The notes beneath the pieces are model-generated. The model did not search any database and was not told the DNA's origin. It saw only the letters and a program-made list of their open reading frames with translations. Of a DNA stretch of 7,333 nt, positions 1-6,221 are shown piece after piece. The position numbers and the translations under genes are program-made. Source of the DNA: CAVPLU01 sp050012535. Its GTDB lineage: Archaea; Thermoproteota; Bathyarchaeia; 40CM-2-53-6. Numbering within the stretch: the first letter of the stretch is position 1; every line of letters starts with the position of its first letter. The stretch is taken from NCBI GenBank assembly GCA_050012535.1, contig JBEKGZ010000087.1, positions 1 through 7,333 on the forward strand, read 5' to 3'.

Positions 1-819
1 CGCTGCATCGGAAAGGTCGATGCACCATCCCTGTTCGAGTTTCAAGAGAAACTAACCGAACTAGCCCACACAGCAAGGAGAGTCAGAGTCACGAACCCCT
101 CCGGCACAGACATCACTTTCTCCAACGATCCGCTCCGGCCGTACTTCTCTGAGGGAATCATTGGCGATCGAGCAATGGATTACATGCTCATAGGGCAGGT
201 AGACTGGGCACCCATCGAGCAGAGCCTTAACGGAAAGATCGCGTTTGACGGATCCGTTTGGCCGCCTGAAGAACTCGGAATCCTCAAAACCCCGATATCT
301 TTGAAGATAGTGAACGGCGTCGCAAAGGAGATAACGGGTGGATCCGATGCCGTCTCCTATAGGAAGTGGCTTGAATCCTTGAAAGACCCGGCGATGTTCA
401 ACGTCGCTCACATATCCTTCGGATGCAATCCCGGAGCCAAACTGACTGGGCGCATACTCGAAGATGAACGGATCTGGGGATGCGTACAATATGGTCTCGG
501 CCATCAAGGATCAGGCTTCAAAGGCAAAGCAGGTCCAGCTAAGTCACACACTGACGGCATCTGCCTAAACGCGTCAGTTTGGTTCGATGACAAAGAGATT
601 CTGAAAGACGGAAGCTTTGTACACCAAGACCTGCAAGAACTTGAGAAACTTAGCCGGGTAAAGGTGGCAACTCACCTTTCTTGTTCCACTCAATGGATTC
701 AGCAGGGGCTCCACGTCACGACATACATCGCCAATGTATTTGTGACAGCGAGGATGAAATGTGCATCCAGTCGGCGGATTCGCAGGACTTGGTACCGAGC
801 CTCGCAGAATTATGCGTGA
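1..819 (+). CDS. M29/COG2309-fold metalloenzyme, NicX-like (5'-truncated)
   Basis: The frame is open from the first base, so the N-terminus lies outside the window. 272 residues are visible. Family features are TNPSGTDITF at residues 31-40, a glycine-rich middle around 75-105 (FDGSVWPPEELG), AHISFGCNPGAK from 136, ILEDERIWG from 152, SHTDG at 182-186, and VWFDDKEILKDGSF near 193-206. This order matches aminopeptidase T-like COG2309 proteins. The usual COG2309 'AE' before the G-x-NP motif is AH here (H137), and the usual VH after LEDE is VQ (Q163), leaving H137, H183 and D185 as candidate ligands. That recalls the His/His/Asp iron site of NicX, 2,5-dihydroxypyridine 5,6-dioxygenase. It is therefore possibly a non-heme iron ring-cleaving or related enzyme, and the peptidase label is doubtful. 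Recognisable similarity stops near residue 217 (nt 651); residues 218-272 are read antisense to conserved dppF sequence and are probably not native. The family assignment is firm, the reaction is not. Confidence 0.75.
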   Translation, partial: RCIGKVDAPSLFEFQEKLTELAHTARRVRVTNPSGTDITFSNDPLRPYFSEGIIGDRAMDYMLIGQVDWAPIEQSLNGKIAFDGSVWPPEELGILKTPISLKIVNGVAKEITGGSDAVSYRKWLESLKDPAMFNVAHISFGCNPGAKLTGRILEDERIWGCVQYGLGHQGSGFKGKAGPAKSHTDGICLNASVWFDDKEILKDGSFVHQDLQELEKLSRVKVATHLSCSTQWIQQGLHVTTYIANVFVTARMKCASSRRIRRTWYRASQNYA

Positions 820-1626
820 TGACATCGGAGTTGTGTCATCCACATTGGGCACTGCTGACAGCAGAGCCTGCGTGTAAGGGTGAGCGGCGTCTCGGAAGAC
901 CTCCTCAAAATTCCCGATCTCTACGATCCTTCCCAAGTACATGACCGCAACCCGATTTGCGAGATACTCAACGACTCCAAGATCATGAGTAATCAGAAGA
1001 TAGGTCAATCCAAGCTCTTTCTGCAATTCCTTCAGCAGATTCAAGACCTGCGCTTGTACTGACACGTCAAGAGATGATGTCGGTTCATCCAGAACCACGA
1101 AGCTTGGGTTGAGTGTTAGAGCTCTCGCAACACAGACTCGCTGAGCCTGCCCACCGCTTAATTCAACCGAGTATTTCCAGAGCTGCTCATCCATCAAACC
1201 GACTAGGCGCATCAGCTCTAAGGCTCGGCGAGTAATCTCATCTTCACTCATTTCTGTGTGAGCCCTAAGCGGTTCGGCGATGATGTTTCTGACCGTCATG
1301 CGCGGATTCAGAGAGAGAAAAGGGTTCTGAAATACGATTTGGAAATCCTTACGCATTCGTTTCAGAGTCTTCCGATCCACTTTCAGGATATCTGTGCCCT
1401 CGAAGATCACTTGACCGGAGGTGGGTTCTACCAGTCTGATAATGCTTCGAGCCAGAGTCGTCTTCCCGGAGCCTGATTCGCCGACCAAGCCAAAGACCTC
1501 ACCCTTCTCGATGCTCAAATCCACACCGTCGACTGCTTTGACTTGACCTACCGTACGCTGTAGGAGCCCGCTTCGGATTGGAAAGTAAGTCTTGAGATTC
1601 TTGATTTCGATGATTGTTTCTATCAT
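574..1626 (-). CDS. dppF: Dpp/Opp-type ABC transporter ATPase, DppF-like
   Basis: Second of the two cytoplasmic ATPases that power the importer. Numbering from the ATG at 1626: Walker A GESGSGKT at 49-56, Q-loop in FQNP near 99, ABC signature LSGGQAQR at 156-163, Walker B VVLDEP at 177-182, H-loop THDLG with H214. The C-terminal oligopeptide-transporter domain has cysteines at 288, 294, 302 and 320 (GCTFHPRCH, VCRD, SCHLY), the spacing linked to a [4Fe-4S] cluster in related DppD structures. The start is ambiguous: TTG 1638, GTG 1635 (AAGGAG 5 nt upstream) or ATG 1626, which overlaps the dppD stop and follows GGTGGAG. I chose the ATG; the choices differ by at most four residues. The protein (350 aa) carries about 30 residues past the last cysteine, where relatives usually stop within a few, and this tail overlaps the convergent gene. 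Function is firm; the exact 3' end is uncertain. Confidence 0.95.
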   Translation of the reverse strand: MIETIIEIKNLKTYFPIRSGLLQRTVGQVKAVDGVDLSIEKGEVFGLVGESGSGKTTLARSIIRLVEPTSGQVIFEGTDILKVDRKTLKRMRKDFQIVFQNPFLSLNPRMTVRNIIAEPLRAHTEMSEDEITRRALELMRLVGLMDEQLWKYSVELSGGQAQRVCVARALTLNPSFVVLDEPTSSLDVSVQAQVLNLLKELQKELGLTYLLITHDLGVVEYLANRVAVMYLGRIVEIGNFEEVFRDAAHPYTQALLSAVPNVDDTTPMSSRIILRGSVPSPANPPTGCTFHPRCHKYIGDVCRDVEPLLNPLSGTRKVSCHLYPAKFLKFLQVLVYKASVFQNLFVIEPN

Positions 1627-2618
1627 GTTCTCCACCAAGGCTCCTTGGGCATATTGTAGCAGGCAACGAAGTGTCCGTCCTCGACTTCCAGCAGTTCAGG
1701 ACGGCTCTGTTTGCAGGGTTCGATGGCATAGCCGCATCGGGGGTGAAATCTACAGCCCGAAGGCGGATGAAGAAGACTCGGCACAGTGCCGGGTATGTAG
1801 TGGAGGACCGTTCCCCTAAGGCGTCCTGTCACAACGGAAGAGATGAGACCGCGGGTGTAGGGGTGAAGCGGATTCTTGAAAATCCGATCAGTCGTGGCTG
1901 ACTCGACAATTGACCCGGCGTACATTATCGCGATCCTGCCGCATAACTCGCGTACAACGCCTAGGTTGTGGGTGATGAGCAGAACAGACAAGCCGAGGGT
2001 CTCTTTCAGTTTCTTCAGCAGAACCAAGAGTTGGGCTTGAATCGTGACGTCGAGAGCCGTAGTGGGTTCGTCTGCGATCAGTAGCATCGTTGAGCCGGAT
2101 AGAGCGATGGCCATGATAACTCGTTGCTGCATCCCGCCACTCAGTTCGTGGGGATACAGCTCCATGACTGATTCAGGGTCGGGAAGTTCGACTAGCGCGA
2201 GCTTCTCATGAGCAAGCTTACGAAGACCATTTTCGTCTGTGGCCTCGTTGTGGATCTTCAAGACATCCAGTAACTGTCTGCCGATAGGAAAGACGGGATT
2301 GAGTGAGGACGCGGGATCCTGAAAGATCATAGCTATCTTTCGGCCACGAATGTTCACCATTTGATCCTCGGGTTTGTGCAGTATGTCATCCCCTTCGAGC
2401 GTGATTTGACCTTTGACGACTTCTGAGTTGTCAGGAAGGAGTTTCAGAATAGCAAGGCCAGTCGCTGACTTGCCGCAGCCTGTTTCTCCTACTAGGCCCA
2501 AGATCTCGCCTTTGCGAACATCAAAGGTTACCCCATCAAGCGCGTGCACTACGCCGTCGAGTGTGTGGAAGCTTACGATCAAATCTTGCACAGACAGCAG
2601 AATGTTGTCTTTTGACAA
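1623..2618 (-). CDS. dppD: Dpp/Opp-type ABC transporter ATPase, DppD-like
   Basis: Cytoplasmic ATPase of the importer, 331 aa, full length for the family. Visible motifs are Walker A GETGCGKS at 44-51, Q-loop IFQDP with Q100, signature LSGGMQQR at 159-166, Walker B LLIADEP at 179-185, D-loop TALD, and H-loop THNLG with H217 (relatives more often have THDLG). The C-terminal oligopeptide_HPY region contains PHPYT-like LHPYTRGL and four cysteines at 289, 295, 302 and 320 (GCRFHPRCG, PCK, VAC), matching the iron-sulfur type cluster motif. The start is TTG at 2618, placed immediately after the dppC TAA in the same reading frame; that stop blocks any earlier start. A purine-rich AAGGCGG lies about 9 nt upstream. 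The 3' end overlaps dppF. It should pair with the DppF-like subunit as a heterodimer under the two permeases. The role is certain, the substrate unknown. Confidence 0.96.
   Translation of the reverse strand: MSKDNILLSVQDLIVSFHTLDGVVHALDGVTFDVRKGEILGLVGETGCGKSATGLAILKLLPDNSEVVKGQITLEGDDILHKPEDQMVNIRGRKIAMIFQDPASSLNPVFPIGRQLLDVLKIHNEATDENGLRKLAHEKLALVELPDPESVMELYPHELSGGMQQRVIMAIALSGSTMLLIADEPTTALDVTIQAQLLVLLKKLKETLGLSVLLITHNLGVVRELCGRIAIMYAGSIVESATTDRIFKNPLHPYTRGLISSVVTGRLRGTVLHYIPGTVPSLLHPPSGCRFHPRCGYAIEPCKQSRPELLEVEDGHFVACYNMPKEPWWRT
1630..1646 (-). promoter_or_regulatory. Ribosome binding region for dppF inside the end of dppD
   Basis: Two purine-rich elements lie here on the minus strand: AAGGAG (1646-1641) and GGTGGAG (1636-1630). 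The first is 2 nt from TTG 1638 and 5 nt from GTG 1635; the second is 3 nt from ATG 1626 (its GGTG core is 6 nt away). They show that dppF is translated from within the dppD coding end, but they leave the exact start among three nearby codons open. Confidence 0.5.
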
Positions 2619-3527
2619 TTAGATGAGCCGCCTTCGAGATAGCTTGGGATCTGTCGCTTCGCGAATTGCATCGCCAAGCAGGTTGAAGCCTAGGACGAGC
2701 ACTAGGATGGCCAATCCGGGAAAAGTTGCGTACCACCAGTGTTGGAGAAAGTATGTCTTCCCCATGTTAACCATCAGTCCCCAATCCGGGGTCGGTGGTT
2801 GAGCGCCTAGCCCCAAGAAGCTGAGCCCTGCCGCTGCGATTATTGCAGAACCTAGGTCAAGAGTAGCCTGAATGAGTATGGGCGCTAGAGTTGCCGGCAG
2901 TATGTGACGGACAATGATCTTCGCATCGCCTACTCCGATCGCCCTCGCTGAGTCTACGAATGGTAGGTTCCTCGTCGCTATGGCTTGACCGTATGCGAGC
3001 CTTGTGTACCAAGGCCACCAAGTGATAATCAACGCCAAGATCGCATTTAGGAGGCTCCCCCCCAATGTCGCTGCAACAACGAGGGCCAGGAGAAGAGGCG
3101 GAAAAGCCAGAAACATGTCCGTGACCCTCATGATCACTGCGCCAAGTCTCTCTCCATAATAGCCAGCAACCGCTCCAAGAGGCATCCCTAGTATGATCGC
3201 TACTGAGACAACGGTGGCGCTCGTCATTAGTGAAATCCTGGCGCCGAAGATTATGCGACTAAGCAAATCTCTGCCAAGCTCATCGGTTCCGAACCAGTGC
3301 TGCCAATCGGGTGGGCGCAATTGATTTGCGATATCAGGTACCCCTTCGGCCTGCCTTGGATACGGTACGATGAATGGACCTACAAGAGCCATGACAACGA
3401 AAAAGACGATGATTGCGGTACCAGTTAGGGAGAGGGGGTTCTTCAGTACGAGTTTCAGGAATACTCGCAATTCTCGAAAGTGCTGTTGCCGCTGAACTGG
3501 TATGCTCTCAGAAACCGCTTCGTTCAT
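2619..3527 (-). CDS. dppC: Dpp/Opp-type ABC transporter permease, DppC-like
   Basis: Inner-membrane permease, 302 aa, the usual DppC/OppC length. After a polar N-terminus it has the OppC-N segment KNPLSLTGTAII with a first membrane helix at about 33-54. The family hallmark FGTDELGRDLLSRIIFGARISL-type block lies at about 79-100. Further helices lie at about 104-122, 142-170, 213-240 and 268-286. The cytoplasmic EAA loop that docks onto the ATPases is at about 188-216 (FVDSARAIGVGD, RHILPATLAP). The end DPKLSRRRLI is typical (family DPRLR). The ATG overlaps the dppB stop as ATGA, pointing to translational coupling; GTGA lies 4 nt upstream as a weak ribosome site. It ends with TAA directly against the in-frame TTG start of dppD. 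It forms the channel with the DppB-like permease. Confidence 0.96.
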   Translation of the reverse strand: MNEAVSESIPVQRQQHFRELRVFLKLVLKNPLSLTGTAIIVFFVVMALVGPFIVPYPRQAEGVPDIANQLRPPDWQHWFGTDELGRDLLSRIIFGARISLMTSATVVSVAIILGMPLGAVAGYYGERLGAVIMRVTDMFLAFPPLLLALVVAATLGGSLLNAILALIITWWPWYTRLAYGQAIATRNLPFVDSARAIGVGDAKIIVRHILPATLAPILIQATLDLGSAIIAAAGLSFLGLGAQPPTPDWGLMVNMGKTYFLQHWWYATFPGLAILVLVLGFNLLGDAIREATDPKLSRRRLI

Positions 3528-4549
3528 AGTGTCACTCTCGGATCAAGAAAGGCTTGGAAGATGTCGATCAGCAGATTGATGATGACGTAGAAGATCGCTA
3601 CAACGACCACCGAACCCATTATCGCAGGGTAGTCTAGTGACAGAATGGAGAGCGCGGTGTAGGTTCCTAGGCCTGGCCAAACAAAGATCAATTCGTCGAG
3701 GAAAGCGCCTGTGAGTGTGTAAGCGAAAGACATTCCGAGCGCAATCACTGTTGACGATATCGCGTTCTTCAGCGCGTATTTGAAGAGAATCAACCGACTG
3801 GGCAGTCCCCAAGCCAAACCGGATCGAATATAGTTCTCTTGTAGAACCTCGATCATCATGGTCCTGATCATTCGAACGGTTAAGCCGAACGGGTAGGCCG
3901 CGAGCGCCAGAGAAGGCAACACCAGATGCCAGAGGCTGTCCCCAAAGGCAGCGAAATTGAACGTTAGCATGCTATCGATTAGATTGAAGCCGGTGATTGT
4001 TTTCAACGGATACATAACCGACACTTGAGTGCTCATCCGGCTTCCAAGAGGAAACACGTGAAGCGTCTGTGAGAAGATGATTTGGAGAATCATGGCCAAC
4101 CAGAAAGGGGGCATCGAGACACCGAAAATCGCAGTCAATCGGCCTGCGTGGTCTGGGACACGATCCCTGTGAGATGCAGAGAAGACCCCGACCAGAATCC
4201 CGGCAATGACAGCAATCACGAATGCACTTATGATGAGTTCGAGTGTTGCCGTCAGCCCCGTCGCAACATCTGAGAGAACCGTGTCGTGTGTTCTAATGGA
4301 AACTCCAAGGTCTCCTCGCAGAAGACTTGTGAGGTAAATGTAGAACTGAACGTAGATGGGCTTGTTCAGCCCGAGTTCTTCTGTCGCCCGTTGAATTTGC
4401 TGTGCAGTGGGGTGAGCGCCGACCCAGAGAGCGGCCGGGTTGCCTGGAATCACGTGAGAGACTATGAAGGTGATGAGGATTACACCGAGGACTACGACGA
4501 ACGCATGCGCTGCTCGGCGTACAACGTACTGCCCGATGCCTCTAGCCAA
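3524..4549 (-). CDS. dppB: Dpp/Opp-type ABC transporter permease, DppB-like
   Basis: Inner-membrane permease, 341 aa, slightly longer than many DppB proteins. It starts YVVRRAAHAFVVVLGVILITFIVSHVIPGNP, the standard DppB entry with helix 1 at about 14-33 and the PG(N/D)P motif. Other helices lie at about 103-125, 139-161, 206-226, 264-287 and 306-330. Motifs are LGLNKPIYVQFYIY near 59-72, RGDLGVSI at 78-85, the EAA loop ENYIRSGLAWGLP...YALKNA at 238-263, VWPGLG at 290-295 and the C-terminal DPRVTL. The loop at about 168-200 (SRMSTQV to TFNF) is a longer periplasmic/external loop. The start codon is TTG: an in-frame TAA lies immediately upstream, so no earlier start is possible, and the family N-terminus fits. 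GGTG lies 3 nt before the TAA-side spacer, a weak ribosome site. It sits 12 nt after the binding-protein stop and overlaps dppC by 4 nt. Confidence 0.96.
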   Translation of the reverse strand: MARGIGQYVVRRAAHAFVVVLGVILITFIVSHVIPGNPAALWVGAHPTAQQIQRATEELGLNKPIYVQFYIYLTSLLRGDLGVSIRTHDTVLSDVATGLTATLELIISAFVIAVIAGILVGVFSASHRDRVPDHAGRLTAIFGVSMPPFWLAMILQIIFSQTLHVFPLGSRMSTQVSVMYPLKTITGFNLIDSMLTFNFAAFGDSLWHLVLPSLALAAYPFGLTVRMIRTMMIEVLQENYIRSGLAWGLPSRLILFKYALKNAISSTVIALGMSFAYTLTGAFLDELIFVWPGLGTYTALSILSLDYPAIMGSVVVVAIFYVIINLLIDIFQAFLDPRVTL

Positions 4550-4561
4550 TTACACCAAGCG

Positions 4562-6172
4562 CTATCCTGTCAAGTGAAGTAGGTAAAAGAAGACTACTGT
4601 AGTGTATGCTGGGTTGTACCTGAAGCCTGAGATGTTGCTTCGCACTATGTGTATGTCTTGAAGGTCCCAGAGGTAGAGGACTGCCGCGTCGTCAATCACC
4701 ATCTTCTGAGCCTGCTTATACAAACCAAATGCTTGAGCCTTATCGGATCCTTCCAATGCATAGCCTTGATCGATCACGCTGTCAACATCTGGGTGGTAGT
4801 AGTATCCCAGGTTGAAGACAACCGAACTCTCGCTGTGGAATAGGTTAAGGAGGAAATCGTATGGTGACAACAAAGTTGGCCACCAGTACATTACGAATAT
4901 GTCCTGGGCCTTCAACGGGTCCCCTTGTGCCAAGCTCCATTGTTCGGTCCATGTCATCGCTCTGATGTCAAGTTCAATGTTGAGGTCTTTGAGGGAAGAC
5001 TTGATCAATTCTACGGTGCCCTCCTCTCTCGTGTCGCCCGTCATATAGGTCAAGAGCAGTGTGAATCCGCCATTCGGATAGCCAGCCTGAGCCAGAAGCT
5101 GCTTGGCTTTGTTCAGGTCGTACGTGTACTTAGGAAGGTCGTCAAAGTGCCCGGGCATTCCGGAAGGAATCGGCCCAATTGATTGACTCCCGAACCCATG
5201 GAGCACACCCGTGACAATCTGGTCATATGGAATAGCATAGGAAACGGCTTGTCTGACCAGTGTATTGTTGAATGGGAATTTCTTGTTGTTGAAAAAGCCG
5301 AGCAGATTCTGGTATTGAGGACTAGTGTATACTTTCACGTTCGCGTCTCCCTGGAGGCTTGGAATGTCGGCGAATGGTACTTGTTGTACGACTTGTGCTT
5401 CGCCGGACTTGATCATCTCTTCCTGAACGGTTTCGTCTCGCACAACCTTGATGATGGCCTTGTCAAACTGATCGTCCTTCCAGCCACCCCAGTAGTCTGG
5501 GAATTTATCCATCACGATCTCATTCTGTGCATCCCATTTGGTTAGCATGTACGGCCCGGTTCCCGCGTCATGGCCTGCATTGAACCAGGCTGAGGCGTTT
5601 GTGAAGCCCGCCGCCTTTGCCAAATTTTCGATGTTGGGGCTCATGATCCACGCAGCATAACTCGCGCTGGCAATAACGTCCAGCGGCGTCGGAGCGCTCA
5701 ACATGAACTGAACCGTGTACGTATCAAGTACGTTGATTTGACTAACTGGGCTCCAAATGAAAGCTGCACCCTGACCCAACTTCATTGTGCGTTCGATGGA
5801 GTACTTCACCGCGTTAGCGGCGAACGGTGTTCCGTCGTGGAACTTCACGCCCTGTCTCAAATGGAACGTCCAAGTCTGACTGTTGTTGGAAGATTCCCAG
5901 CTGGTCGCCAATGCAGGGGCGAAAGGCGGCGACTGCGAGGGCTCATACCAGATCAGAGGCTCATACAGGTTGCTTAGGGTCATGATCGAATTCGAGAACT
6001 CTGTGCTAGGATCAGCCGTCACCATTTCCGAAATGACCGCAGACGTAACGATTTTCGGAACATGCGCCTTCTGTTGAGTCTGGTAGTAATATCCCAGAGC
6101 TCCTGCCGCGACGACAATAACAATTATGACAACTGCCACGATCTTCCAAAGGTTGCGCTTGAATTGTGACAA
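4562..6172 (-). CDS. ABC transporter substrate-binding protein, family 5 (peptide/nickel/opine type)
   Basis: Extracytoplasmic receptor that captures the ligand and delivers it to the permeases; 536 aa, full length for SBP_bac_5. The N-terminus has basic residues (K5, R6, K10) then a hydrophobic helix at about 11-29 and a short polar linker. No cysteine lipobox follows, so it looks membrane-tethered by its own helix, as in many archaeal binding proteins. Family motifs are NLYEPL at 68-73, LATSWE...WTFHLRQGVKFHDGTPF at 88-117, GTGPYMLTKW, PDYWGG, VRQAVSYAIPYDQI and a lysine/leucine-rich YDLNKAKQLLAQAGYPNGGF. The C-terminal lobe ends with IHIVRSNISGFRYNPAY. The start is TTG at 6172, supported by TGAGGA 9 nt upstream and by the charged signal-anchor that begins there. 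The ligand cannot be read from sequence; peptide, nickel and opine binders share these motifs. DUF917 next to it suggests an unusual amino-acid derivative. Confidence 0.95.
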   Translation of the reverse strand: MSQFKRNLWKIVAVVIIVIVVAAGALGYYYQTQQKAHVPKIVTSAVISEMVTADPSTEFSNSIMTLSNLYEPLIWYEPSQSPPFAPALATSWESSNNSQTWTFHLRQGVKFHDGTPFAANAVKYSIERTMKLGQGAAFIWSPVSQINVLDTYTVQFMLSAPTPLDVIASASYAAWIMSPNIENLAKAAGFTNASAWFNAGHDAGTGPYMLTKWDAQNEIVMDKFPDYWGGWKDDQFDKAIIKVVRDETVQEEMIKSGEAQVVQQVPFADIPSLQGDANVKVYTSPQYQNLLGFFNNKKFPFNNTLVRQAVSYAIPYDQIVTGVLHGFGSQSIGPIPSGMPGHFDDLPKYTYDLNKAKQLLAQAGYPNGGFTLLLTYMTGDTREEGTVELIKSSLKDLNIELDIRAMTWTEQWSLAQGDPLKAQDIFVMYWWPTLLSPYDFLLNLFHSESSVVFNLGYYYHPDVDSVIDQGYALEGSDKAQAFGLYKQAQKMVIDDAAVLYLWDLQDIHIVRSNISGFRYNPAYTTVVFFYLLHLTG

Positions 6173-6181
6173 CTTGGTTGT

Positions 6182-6187
6182 TCCTCA
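6182..6187 (-). promoter_or_regulatory. Ribosome binding site (TGAGGA) for TTG-started binding protein
   Basis: TGAGGA on the minus strand is complementary to the 16S 3' end and lies 9 nt before the TTG at 6172. It supports TTG as the true start, since no ATG is available ahead of the signal-anchor helix. Confidence 0.55.
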
Positions 6188-6214
6188 GAAAGATAGTCGG
6201 GTCGTCTGTCAGCG

Positions 6215-6219
6215 TATAA
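6215..6219 (-). promoter_or_regulatory. Candidate archaeal TATA box upstream of the binding-protein gene
   Basis: The minus strand reads TTATA (CTTATAC in context) in the 49-nt gap after the DUF917 stop. A start site about 26 nt downstream would fall near 6190 and leave a short leader containing the TGAGGA ribosome site. This would let the transporter be expressed separately from DUF917. Five bases match by chance easily, so this is only a candidate and depends on the host being archaeal. Confidence 0.3.
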
Positions 6220-6221
6220 GA

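Noticed and set aside
4..24. Perfect 7-bp inverted repeat (TGCATCG / CGATGCA) with a 7-nt loop at the left edge.
   Set aside because: It lies within the open frame of the plus-strand gene, has no T-tract or promoter context, and a 7-bp palindrome is easily found by chance.
61..507. Minus-strand open frame of 148 codons beyond the end of dppF.
   Set aside because: It is antisense to the well-conserved NicX/M29-like coding region and has no recognisable motif.
652..819. Last 55 residues of the plus-strand open frame as a genuine C-terminal domain.
   Set aside because: They are read antisense to the conserved cysteine region of dppF and show no family-like composition; kept only as an open frame, not as a domain.
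3543..3812. Minus-strand open frame of 89 codons in another frame within dppB.
   Set aside because: It is composition-driven, arginine-rich and lies within the intact permease frame; no independent evidence supports it.
5183..5545. Plus-strand open frame of 120 codons inside the binding-protein gene.
   Set aside because: It is a shadow frame opposite strongly conserved family-5 binding-protein sequence, with no ribosome site or family features.
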